Part shown: positions 1-10,314 of the stretch, in pieces
Numbering within the stretch: position 1 is the first letter of the stretch
Layout: every line of letters begins with the position of its first letter
Assembly (NCBI GenBank): GCA_026770585.1
Contig: MU646595.1
Span: 56,466 to 66,779 of the forward strand
Source of the DNA: Baffinella frigidus
Taxonomy: Eukaryota; Cryptophyceae; Cryptomonadales; Baffinellaceae
Direction of reading: 5' to 3'
DNA length: 10,314 nt
The notes under the pieces: model-generated
Seen by the model: only the letters and a program-made list of their open reading frames with translations
Told to the model about the DNA's origin: nothing
Database searches by the model: none
Translations under genes and position numbers: made by a program

Positions 1-40
1 AGGGTTGAGGGTTGAGGGTTGAGGGTTGAGGGTTTAGGGT
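1..40. repeat. Degenerate telomere-like array, GGGTTGA units
   Basis: Four GGGTTGA heptamers and one TTTAGGG run from the left edge to the splice donor of ARP2 exon 8. On the transcribed sense strand the intron therefore reads GTGACCCTAAACCCTCAACC, so the array begins at the donor itself. The array continues beyond the edge. Confidence 0.85.
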
Positions 41-43
41 CAC

Positions 44-3598
<3,555 letters not shown>

Positions 3599-3842
3599 AA
3601 TGCCGACACTCCTTCTTCCCTGGTGAAGGCCCAAGCAGAAGGGAAAGACGCGCTCCCCCAAGCCGAGTGACGAGGGTCGGAGACTAAGTTGACTTTTTGA
3701 CTTTCAACAACTAGTTGTCAAGTTGACTTTTGACGTGTCTCGCTTTCAGCGGATTTTCAGAAGGGTTGGCGTCTTGTTCTCCCTCCCTTCCACGACGCTC
3801 CGGCAAATACAAGAGGTGTAGTGTGAGACTCTGGGCCCGAAC
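3599..3842. promoter_or_regulatory. Shared divergent promoter between ARP2 and the ankyrin gene
   Basis: The two start codons face away from each other across 244 bp, so this interval must hold both 5' UTRs and both core promoters. Its core (3686-3735) has two direct copies of AAGTTGACTTTT (3686-3697 and 3720-3731) either side of the 12-bp perfect palindrome ACAACTAGTTGT (3707-3718). TTGAC is the W-box core bound by WRKY factors in plants and green algae, and TTGACGTG at 3730 adds a TGACG (bZIP-type) site. No clear TATA box is visible. Factor binding is inference; the symmetric arrangement is seen directly. Confidence 0.6.
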
Positions 3843-6800
3843 ATGTCGCTGGATCTGCAATGCTCATTTTCCTCCGAGGACGGCAAGAGCGTCCTGTGGG
3901 AATTCGCGACTGCCGGAGAGGAAGGTGAGCGATCCGCCCGTTCGATTCGCCGGCCGAGCTCCTTTGCATGAACGCGTGGCCGTGAGCACGCAGTGTCCCC
4001 GCCTCCTGAACCCCAATCCAACTGCCAGGCAAGCAGCAAGCCTTCCCGATCCCCGGCGAAGTGCGGGATATCCCTGGAGGCGCCCGCGTGATCCTCCGAA
4101 CGCGCGACGGGCTCCAGGCCTCCATCCTAAGGTGCTATCTCCCTCCTGTCTCTCCACCTTAACCGGGCTTTGGTAGATGGGGCGCTTCCTGCGTCTCATG
4201 ATCCTCCTCCTCTTTGCAAACGCGCAGCACAGGCCTCGCAAGCCGCAAGCATCAACGCTCACGTCCCAACTCGCTCCCCATCGCAGGGCCGTGCCTGAGG
4301 CGGAAGAGGGGGCGGACAAGGTGTGGGCGAAGGCTGGAGCGCTCGGAGACGAGCTTGTCGTCCAGGTCTTGCTCAAGAAGCAGGAGTCGGGACTATGGCG
4401 CGCAAAGAAGCTCGTCGTGACGACACAGCGGGGGGGCGGGCAGGGGGTCGTGGTGCCGCCTGCTGTGGCTGCCGCGGCGAAGGCGGCCTCTGCGGCGAAG
4501 GCGGTTGGGAGGCCCCGTGTGACGTGCGCTGATGAAGCGGCGGGCGATGAGATGCTTGAGTGCGCGAGGTCTGCCTCCCCCGAAGTAACACACGAATGTC
4601 AATTTCCTTGCAACCGGTCAATCACATCTTAACTGAGAAAGTTTGTTACCGGTTCGATGGCTAGATGGCGAAAGAGGGCGTGGGTTGCACTGGGGAACTC
4701 TTGAATCAGTCAACAGTTGTGGTCGCCAGTGATGATCCCCATTTTGAATTCTGCTTCACTGAATACCGTGATGAATTATTCTGGCATGGATTCTGAGGTC
4801 CCTAGAGGTTGCTCAAGAAGCTTGTGCACGAAAAGATCCCTGGTTTTTGGTTTCTGATTGTCTGGAGAGAATCTTGTTTTCTAGTCGCCAGTGATGATCC
4901 CATTTTGAATTCTGCTTCACTGAATATGGTGATGAATGATTCTGGCATGGATTCTGAGGCACTCTTTAGCTTGCACACGGAAAGATCCCTCGTTTTGAGT
5001 TCCCGGTCCTCTCGAGACAATCGTGTGATTCTGGTCGCCAGCGCAGATCCCATTTTGCACCTGAGGACAGGAAGTGGATCCACTTCAGGGTACCTGCGTC
5101 TCCGTGGTGGCCCTGGTGTATCCACCGAATGTAGTTTTGATAAGATGGAGCACTTAACGTTGTGGTGTGTGGATGCAACGCAGGTATGATGAGCTAGAGG
5201 ACATGTGCGCGATTCTCGACGAGGGGGTTGTGCCGATCGATTACCAGAACGCCGGGCTCAACACTGTGCTGCACTACGCTGCTGCTAACGGGTAACCCTA
5301 CACCCTACACCCTGCACCCTACACCTCACATCCCACACCCCACACCCTATACCTTGCACCCCTACACCCTACACCCTACACCCTACACCCTATATCTTAC
5401 TCCTTACTCCTTACACCCTGCACCCTGTATCCTACGGTGCAAAGGCTGCTCTTGGACCAGGCATCGATCCGCGTCTCAAAACGACTTGGTGAAGTAAAGC
5501 TCGTCAATGTGAATTATTATGGCTTGGATTCTGGTTCACTCTTTCTTTAGCTTGCACGCGGAAAGATCCCTCGTTTGGACTTTGATTGATCTGGCTTGGA
5601 TTCTGAGGAACTCTTTCCTTGGCTTACACACGGAAAGATTCCTCGTTTTTAGTTTGTGGTTATGTGGAGAGAATCGTGTGATTCTGGTCGCCAGTGATGA
5701 TCCCATTTTGAATTCTGCTTCACTGAATACCGTGATGAATTATTCTGGCATGGATTCTGAGACATCCCCACAGCTTGCACACGGAAATATCTCTCTTTTT
5801 TTCTGGTTCTCTGGAAAGAATCGTGATTCTAGTCGCCAGTGATGATCCCATTTTGAATTCTGCTTCACTGAATACGGTGATGAATGATTCTGGCATGGAT
5901 TCTGAGGCATCCCTACATCTTACTCGCGGAAAAATCCCTCTCTTTTTGTTCCTGGTTCTCTGGAGAGAATCGTGTGATTCTGGTTACCAGTGATGATCCC
6001 CACCTTGAACGCTGCAATATCATACCTCGCACCCTCTACCCTATGTGCTCCGGGCAAGCGCTTCTCCTTATCGCCGTCCTCATTCTCAGTCCCACCCAAC
6101 ACTCCACCCCACCCAATCAAACGTCACCCCCGCAGAAAAACCTTCTGCACACCTGCGGCCTCCGGTGGCTATCACTCATTTCTGATCCTTGTTGCGTTTT
6201 TCGGCATTTCTGATCCCGTGTGCGTTGTTGTTTTTCAGGATGGCGCACATCGCGTCGGCGGCGCTGGATCGTGGCGCCGCCAGCATGCCTAACTCCTCCG
6301 GCAACACGCCCCTGCATTGGGCGCTCCAAAACAAGTACGTCCCAGTACCCCGGTGTTTTGGGGGGGTGAGAGAGATTTCATCCACATTGAACTCCAAAGT
6401 TGCCGGGTTGAAGGGGGTTGGGGTGTGTGACCTTGCCACTTGGCGCCAGCAGGCCCCCCCCCGTCGTGCACCCTGCGAGAGCTAGGACAGTTGTGATGAG
6501 GGTTGAGGGCTGAGGGTTTGGGTGTGGGTGTGGGTTTGATAGCGAGGGGGGCGAGGCATGTAAAAGGCGCTCGTGGTTAGGTCGCCACCTCTCCTCTTCA
6601 GACTGGTCTCACAACAACGACCTCTGGCGCTGTAGACCAGGCTTTGGAAACATCCTTTCCGGTTGACCTACGCGTACACGTACTCACACAAAACATCGTT
6701 CGGCAGGCACGTGGAGGTTGCGAAACTGATTGTCTCAAGAGGCAAGGGCGTGGATGTCCTGACTCAGGTGCCTGTCACCCTCATTTCGATGGTGAATGTG

Positions 6801-8298
6801 CTTCGTGTTCCTGTAGTTTTGACTACGGTTCGCACCACCAGGGTCTGCAGTAGGACTTGCCAGTGATGATCCCATTTTGAATTCTGCTTCACTGAATATG
6901 GTGATGAACGATTCTGGCATGGATTCTGAGGCACTGTCTTTCTAGCGTGTACGCATAAAGATCCCCAATCGTGTAGTTGTGGTCGCCTGTGATGATCCCA
7001 TTTTGAATTCTGCTTCACTGAATATGGTGATGAATGATTCTGGCATGGATTCTGAGGCACTCTCTAGGGTGCACGCGAAAAGATCCCTCGTTTTGACTCT
7101 CTGGTTGTCTGGAGAGAATCTTGTTTTTTAGTCGCCAGTGATGATCCCATTTTGAATTCTGCTTCACTGAATATGGTGATGAATGATTCTGGCATGGATT
7201 CTGAGGCACTCCACTCTGCCCTGCGCAAGTGTTGCCAATCGGCACCGGTTCAGTGCATCAACACCAGTCCGCAAACCCAGACCCGCCGCTTGGCCCGCTT
7301 TTGCGATCTTTTCGCATAACTAACCATCGTCTTCAAAAATGACGCGGGTAGCGAGCTAACAGCAACCCCCCTGCTTCAGAACGCGTTTGGGAAGAGCTGC
7401 GTGACGGAGGCGTTCTCCCTCGAAGACCAACCACTCGCGGAGGTGCCCCCCCCCCTCGATCATGCCAGTTTGCTGAAAGGAGCACGCTGTTTACGAATAA
7501 GCCGTGTAGGCGCTTGAGAATTGTGTGATTCAGGTCGCCAGTGATGATCCAATTTTGAATTCTGCTTCACTGAATATGGTGATGAATGATTCTGGCATGG
7601 ATTCTGAGGCATCCCTGCAGCTTGCTTGAGAAAGGATCCCTCTATTTTTGGATTCCGGTTGTCTGAAGAGAATCGTGTGATTCCGGTCGCCAGTTGTGAT
7701 CCCCATTTTGAATTCTGCTTCACTGACAACCGTGATGAATTTTTCTGGCATGGATTCTGAGGCATTCTTCAGTTTAGTTTGCACACGAAAGGTTCACTTG
7801 TTTTTAGTTTCTGGTTCTCTGAAGAGAATCGTGTGATTCTGGCCGCCAGTGATGATCCCATTTTGAATTCTGCTTCACTGAATATGGTGATGAATGATTC
7901 TGGCATGGATTCTGAGGCACGCTGTCCTGTGCAAGTGTTGTGTTTTCTGTGTTGGCTGGCTTTCAGCGTTGGCTGAAAAGGCGTGCTTTGCCTCGCTGGT
8001 GAGGGTGCATACATGGCAGCGGTGTTGGAAGTCATCGCATTCCTGGTGTTGGAAGTAATCGCATTCCTAGTGTTGGTAGTAAAAGCATTGGTGTTGGTAG
8101 TAATAGCATTCCTAGCAATGACGGTTTCTCTGTCGGCAGATGATCCTGGGACACCCCTCTGCCGCGTCGCTCGACGACGGCGGGGGAGAGGCTGGCGGGG
8201 ACGCCGGGGGGGACGGGGCCAAGGTCGAGGAGGAGGAGGTGGATGAGGAGGCCGAGGAGGCTGAGGAGGGGAGCGGAGAGGGCATGGATTGTACATAG
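3843..8298 (+). CDS. Yar1-like ankyrin-repeat protein with novel N-terminal domain and acidic tail, eight exons
   Basis: Exons: 3843-3924, 4041-4131, 4287-4568, 5184-5291, 6239-6334, 6707-6767, 7380-7442, 8140-8298. They sum to 942 nt: 313 residues and a TAG stop, intron phases 1,2,2,2,2,0,0, every junction GT..AG and in frame. Residues 1-108 form a beta-rich-looking region (SVLWEFATAGEEAFPIPG; GARVILRTRDGLQASIL; DELVVQVLLKKQESGLWRAK) that I do not recognise. An Ala/Lys linker follows (AAAAKAASAAKA, ~119-130), then four ankyrin repeats (~140-273): CARYDELEDMCAILDEG, NTVLHYAAANG, SGNTPLHWALQNKHVEVAKL and NAFGKSCVTEAF. Residues 274-313 are a Gly/Glu/Asp acidic tail. The TALHxAAANG / GNTxLHWAxxNx / NxFGKxxxxEA series and charged tail resemble yeast Yar1, an Rps3 chaperone in ribosome biogenesis. 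That function is inferred. Yar1 is about 200 residues and lacks the N-terminal extension. The ankyrin assignment is strong; the orthology is tentative. Confidence 0.88.
4722..5058 (+). repeat. 78-bp core repeats A-C in ankyrin-gene intron 3
   Basis: Copies start at 4722, 4884 and 5034. The first two are full (GTCGCCAGTGATGATCCC... to ...ATGGATTCTGAGG); the third stops after CCCATTTTG. Between cores lies a shared ~70-bp spacer (TTGCACACGGAAAGATCCCT..., then CTGGAGAGAATC...), so the real unit is ~150 bp. Intron 3 spans 4569-5183. Confidence 0.93.
5293..5440. repeat. CCCTACA telomere-like array at the 5' end of ankyrin-gene intron 4
   Basis: The intron begins GTAACCCTACACCCTACACC and continues as about 18 degenerate CCCTACA/CCCCACA/CCCTGCA units. 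The donor GT at 5292-5293 is fused to the first unit. The array lies on the C-rich strand in the direction of transcription. Confidence 0.9.
5508..6016 (+). repeat. ~150-bp repeat units, including cores D-F, in ankyrin-gene intron 4
   Basis: Cores begin at 5687 and 5832 (both full) and 5981 (truncated after GATCCCC). Two 5'-truncated units precede them (5508-5577 and 5588-5686), each starting in the GGCTTGGATTCTG end of a core and continuing into the spacer. The hairpin AGAATC-GTGT-GATTCT precedes cores at 5670-5685 and 5966-5981. Confidence 0.92.
6335..6706 (+). other. Ankyrin-gene intron 5 with a G-rich telomere-like patch
   Basis: This 372-bp intron (AA|GTACGT ... GGCAG|G) is the only long intron of the gene without the 150-bp repeat. 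It has a run of seven G near 6360, a run of ten C near 6456, and a patch of GGGTTGAGGGCTGAGGGTTT with GGGTGTGGGTGTGGG at about 6497-6535. That patch is G-rich on the sense strand, unlike the other arrays inside the two genes. Confidence 0.75.
6857..7230 (+). repeat. Repeat cores G-I in ankyrin-gene intron 6
   Basis: Three nearly identical cores begin at about 6857, 6982 and 7131, all in the + orientation inside intron 6 (6768-7379). After the last core the sequence runs on as CTGCCCTGCGCAAGTGTTG, shared with the end of the intron 7 array, so it may mark the true 3' end of the unit. The intron ends with GAGCTAACAG and a C-rich stretch before CTTCAG, a textbook branch point and acceptor. Confidence 0.93.
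7534..7950 (+). repeat. Repeat cores J-L in ankyrin-gene intron 7
   Basis: Cores begin at 7534, 7686 and 7842 (spacing 152 and 156 bp), all in the + orientation within intron 7 (7443-8139). The array ends in CTGTCCTGTGCAAGTGTTG, matching the intron 6 array end with two differences. The hairpin AGAATC-GTGT-GATTCT lies at 7825-7840 before the last core. Confidence 0.93.
8022..8114 (+). repeat. 24-bp minisatellite just upstream of the last ankyrin-gene exon
   Basis: Units GTGTTGGAAGTMATCGCATT + CCTR are at 8022-8045, 8046-8069, 8070-8090 (21 bp) and 8091-8114. All unit lengths are multiples of three, and one frame reads VLEVIAFL-like hydrophobic octets. That frame is not the frame of exon 8, so I place the array in intron 7, ending 25 bp before the acceptor. 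Confidence 0.85.
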
Positions 8299-8313
8299 GA
8301 GCGGGTGGTGAAT

Positions 8314-8367
8314 AATAAAGGGCGAAATTGCGCGAGTGAAAATAAAGGGGGAGATTGCGCGAGTGGG
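8314..8367 (+). terminator. Duplicated polyadenylation-signal block of the ankyrin gene
   Basis: AATAAAGGGCGAAATTGCGC (8314) recurs with two changes as AATAAAGGGGGAGATTGCGC (8341), a 27-bp tandem duplication starting 16 bp after the stop codon. AATAAA is the classical poly(A) hexamer. Some green algae use TGTAA instead, and TTATGTGTGAAGG follows at 8370, so use of these signals is inferred. Confidence 0.5.
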
Positions 8368-8536
8368 GGGGTTATGTGTGAAGGCTCGTGCACGAAGAAA
8401 TGCGTTGTGACCCCCTCGCTACTGAAGAGATATGACGTGTTAGTTGAGAGGTGGTGAGAAGCGCTTAGCCTACCACCAGGGGTTTGAAAAGCATCTGCGC
8501 AGGATCGCTGACCATCTTCGAGGGGTCCTGATTTCT
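8368..8536. other. Intergenic stretch after the ankyrin gene
   Basis: No repeat family from the introns occurs here. On the minus strand a short open segment after acceptor-like AATCAG| (about 8527 down to 8470) reads DPSKMVSDPAQMLFKPLVVG before a stop. It could be an exon of a convergent gene, but the signal is too short to assign. Confidence 0.35.
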
Positions 8537-8748
8537 GAACCCCTAAACCCTACATTCAAACCACAAATCATGAACCCCAAACCCTAAACCCTAAACCCTG
8601 AACCCTGAACCCAAAACCCTGAACCATAAACCATAAACCATAAACCAATGAACCCCCCCCGAACCGTAAATCATATCACCTAACCCCTACAAGTCACACC
8701 TGAACCCTGAACCCTGAAGCCCAAACCATAGACCCTAGGCCCTAAACT
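8537..8748. repeat. CCCTAAA / CCCTGAA telomere-like array
   Basis: About 25 degenerate heptamers (CCCTAAA, CCCTGAA, CCATAAA, CCCAAAC) run along the + strand as the C-rich orientation. This is the reverse of the arrays at 1-2060, and the block is followed by a run of 13 C at 8769-8781. Confidence 0.88.
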
Positions 8749-9465
8749 TGGACTGAGTACCTCCCCCTCCCCCCCCCCCCCAAGCACCAAAACATCAGGC
8801 AGTAAGCCTTCTCCTGTTTGAATCCAGTGTTGTGTTAATCGTTGGTTGAGATGGATTTGTTTGCAAGGAGTTTTTCGGTTCTGAAAATTCCCCGACTACA
8901 AAGTCCTGAAGGTCCTTGATGTTCTTCGAGCTCCCAACATAGGCGGACACTGGAAAGGCCATGCTTCCTTTCGGATCACATCAAGCCCAATGGACGGGAA
9001 ACGCCTTTCCTTTCCATGAAGCCCAGTGGACGGGGAAAGGGAAAATCTCCTTTTTTTCTCAATCCGAAGCTTTTTTTTCTCAATTTGTGGCAGTTCTCGC
9101 AGCAAACCACCCTGTAGAGCAAAGGCTGCCACTAGTGGCAGCGTGAGGAGTTGATTGTCAATGATTGATGAGCAGTTTCCTCTGCGATGAGGCCTTTAGG
9201 TTCTTTACTTGATTCAAGACCCGCCACAGTCGGACCCCTGCCGTGCTGTACAGAGGACTCGGGCAGAGCTGTTTAGAGGGTGGTTTACAGGTGTGCGAGT
9301 TTAGACCAAAGGGGTTCGCGGTGACAGGCGAGAGGGATTGTGAGGGATGATTCGAATATTTCCCTTTCTGGTCAAATTTTTGGACTTGCACCAAAAGTCA
9401 AGCGACCAAACAAAGTGGCCACTTTTGGAGGGTGGAGAAGCAGCGCTTTTGCGTAGGGACATGAT
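8749..9465. other. Region without a convincing gene
   Basis: Contents seen are a 13-C tract (8769-8781), a 36-bp-period duplication of AAGCCCARTGGACGGGRAA (8983 and 9019), a duplicated CTTTTTTTTCTCAAT (about 9051 and 9071), and the 14-bp perfect palindrome AAAGTGGCCACTTT (9412-9425). On the minus strand, 8952 to about 8905 after TTTCCAG reads SAYVGSSKNIKDLQDFVV, which resembles the end of a thioredoxin-like fold but is unconfirmed. Confidence 0.5.
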
Positions 9466-9566
9466 CTGGTACCCCTTACAACAAAAATCTGAGACCAAAT
9501 TTGTGAAATAGAATTGAAAGTTAGTTCACAAATGTGGTTTCATGTTTTTGCTGTAAGGGGTGCCAG
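9466..9566. repeat. Long imperfect hairpin (inverted repeat) of about 101 bp
   Basis: The arms 9466-9507 and 9525-9566 pair through CTGGYACCCCTTACARCAAAAA at the outer end and TTTGTGAA / TTCACAAA at the inner end, leaving a 17-nt loop. The outer 22 bp differ at only two positions. It carries no ORF. Candidate identities are a MITE, a foldback element or a small-RNA hairpin precursor. Confidence 0.7.
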
Positions 9567-9601
9567 GCCCCCACCTGACTTCGCGGCGTTTTCTGGTCCT
9601 G

Positions 9602-9656
9602 ATCCTTTAGGTCCTTTAGGTTTTAATTTCTCCCAACATATGCCAACGACACGCCG
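9602..9656 (+). repeat. 112-bp repeat family, 5' partial copy 1
   Basis: ATCCTTTAGGTCCTTTAGG then TTTTAATTTCTCCCAACATA and TGCCAACGACACGCC match the first half of the full unit, then homology ends. Between this copy and the next (9657-9990) I see only a short hairpin AAAACCA-ccgtatc-TGGTTTT at 9823-9843 and no gene. Confidence 0.85.
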
Positions 9657-9990
9657 TTCTGATGCGGGCCCGTCGGGCGCTCGATTGGGTGTAACATTTG
9701 AACCCCTGGGCCCATGTCACTTTTCTCGACGGTTCTGGAATCCTCAAGAGGTCCTCTTCCAATTTGCTGCATGAAACTGGGGCATCAGAGGCCCAAGAAT
9801 ACAGTCAAAATATGGCTCTCCCAAAACCACCGTATCTGGTTTTGCACACCCTCCCCCCCCTCCTCGCAAAAACATTGTTCCAACAAAGATGCTCAAATTT
9901 TCAAGGCCTACAACTTTGCGAGCACAAGTTTTTGGAAGTGATTGGAAGCTGGGGCAGAAAAGTTTGAGGCATCACCATTCGTGACGTTTG

Positions 9991-10041
9991 GTCCTTTAGG
10001 TCCTTTAGGTTTTAAATGCTCCCAACATATGCCAACGACAC
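9991..10041 (+). repeat. 112-bp repeat family, 5' partial copy 2
   Basis: This copy has the doubled GTCCTTTAG start and the CCCAACATATGCCAACGACA segment, with TTTTAAATGCT instead of TTTTAATTTCT. It is cut short where the next copy begins, so copies 2 and 3 abut. Confidence 0.85.
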
Positions 10042-10153
10042 GTCCTTTAGGTCCTTTAGGTTTTAATTTCTCCCAACATAGCCCAACGCCACGCCCTTCC
10101 GTAGAAAGGACTGCAGAGAAAGCATGTTTGCTTTCGGATCGCGTTTCGCTCTC
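10042..10153 (+). repeat. 112-bp repeat family, full copy 3
   Basis: A full unit: doubled GTCCTTTAG, TTTTAATTTCTCCCAACATA, CGCCCTTCCGTAGAAAGGAC, then the perfect hairpin GAAAGCA-TGTT-TGCTTTC and GGATCGCGTTT.GCTCTC. The frame is open in several directions, which explains the spurious ORFs reading GPLGFNFSQHMP on the + strand and LKPKGPKG on the minus strand. Confidence 0.9.
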
Positions 10154-10202
10154 CAGCAGTGCCCGTTGGCACAAGGGGATCTGAATACAGTTACCTATGG
10201 TT

Positions 10203-10314
10203 GTCCTTTAGGTCCTTTAGGTTTTAATTTCTCCCAACATATGCCAACGACACGCCCTTCCGTAGAAAGGACTGCAGAGAAAGCATTTTTGCTTTCGGAT
10301 CGCGTTTAGCTCTC
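10203..10314 (+). repeat. 112-bp repeat family, copy 4 at the right edge
   Basis: It is nearly identical to copy 3 over the same 112 bp, including the hairpin GAAAGCA-TTTT-TGCTTTC, and stops at the window edge. A 49-bp unrelated spacer separates it from copy 3. More copies probably lie to the right. Confidence 0.9.

Noticed and set aside
4177-4632. A single-exon 151-residue protein with a leader-like hydrophobic start
   Set aside because: Its first part is intron 2 and its end is intron 3. The in-phase junctions at 4131/4287 and 4568/5184 give a continuous ankyrin protein instead.
6603-6640. CTGGTCT / AGACCAG inverted repeat in ankyrin intron 5
   Set aside because: Seven-base arms separated by about 24 bases are easily expected by chance, and nothing else supports a function.
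4722-7950. CRISPR-like array (similar repeats at regular spacing)
   Set aside because: The cores are too long and imperfect, the intervening sequences are themselves homologous, exons interrupt the series, and the context is a spliced eukaryotic gene.
7769-8393. Minus-strand proline/serine-rich ORFs of 93-175 codons
   Set aside because: They are the antisense of the Gly/Glu-rich acidic tail of exon 8 and of repeat copy L; composition alone keeps them open.
9908-10174. Minus-strand 88-residue ORF with LKPKGPKG repeats
   Set aside because: It is generated by the 112-bp repeat units read in reverse; the periodic peptide follows the DNA repeat.

Overview
The window is nuclear DNA from a eukaryote. 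It holds two multi-exon, spliced genes arranged head to head, surrounded and interrupted by unusual repeats. The interstitial arrays are of the plant/algal telomere type (TTTAGGG, with degenerate TTCAGGG, TTGAGGG and CCCTACA forms). The ARP2 exons resemble green-lineage ARP2 (for example GRPVLRYEE and an asparagine at the INMAGRNIT position). My best guess is a repeat-rich green alga, possibly a large-genome prasinophyte of the Cymbomonas/Pyramimonas kind. Dinoflagellates, cryptophytes and chromerids also use TTTAGGG, so the assignment is weak.

Left part (1-3598, minus strand): actin-related protein 2 (ARP2), the nucleating subunit of the Arp2/3 complex. I could trace eight exons (235 residues, every junction phase-consistent). 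The C-terminal ~40% lies beyond the left edge. Its introns carry telomere-like arrays, a MITE-like inverted repeat and a decayed copy of part of exon 7.

Middle (3599-3842): a 244-bp divergent promoter with a symmetric TTGAC-rich element. Right of it (3843-8298, plus strand): a complete eight-exon gene, 313 codons including neither gaps nor frame breaks, for a Yar1-like ankyrin-repeat protein with an unrecognised ~110-residue N-terminal domain and an acidic C-terminal tail. Four of its seven introns are filled with a ~150-bp-period direct repeat containing a 78-bp conserved core. It occurs essentially three cores per intron, always in the same orientation, and is absent from ARP2.

Right part (8299-10314): two AATAAA signals in a 27-bp duplication, a C-rich telomere-like array, a ~100-bp hairpin element, and a family of 112-bp repeats running off the right edge. 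I find no convincing gene here, only weak hints of minus-strand exons.

The most notable observations are that telomere-like arrays start exactly at 5' splice sites in three introns of two genes, and that one repeat family colonises the introns of one gene but not those of its divergent neighbour.
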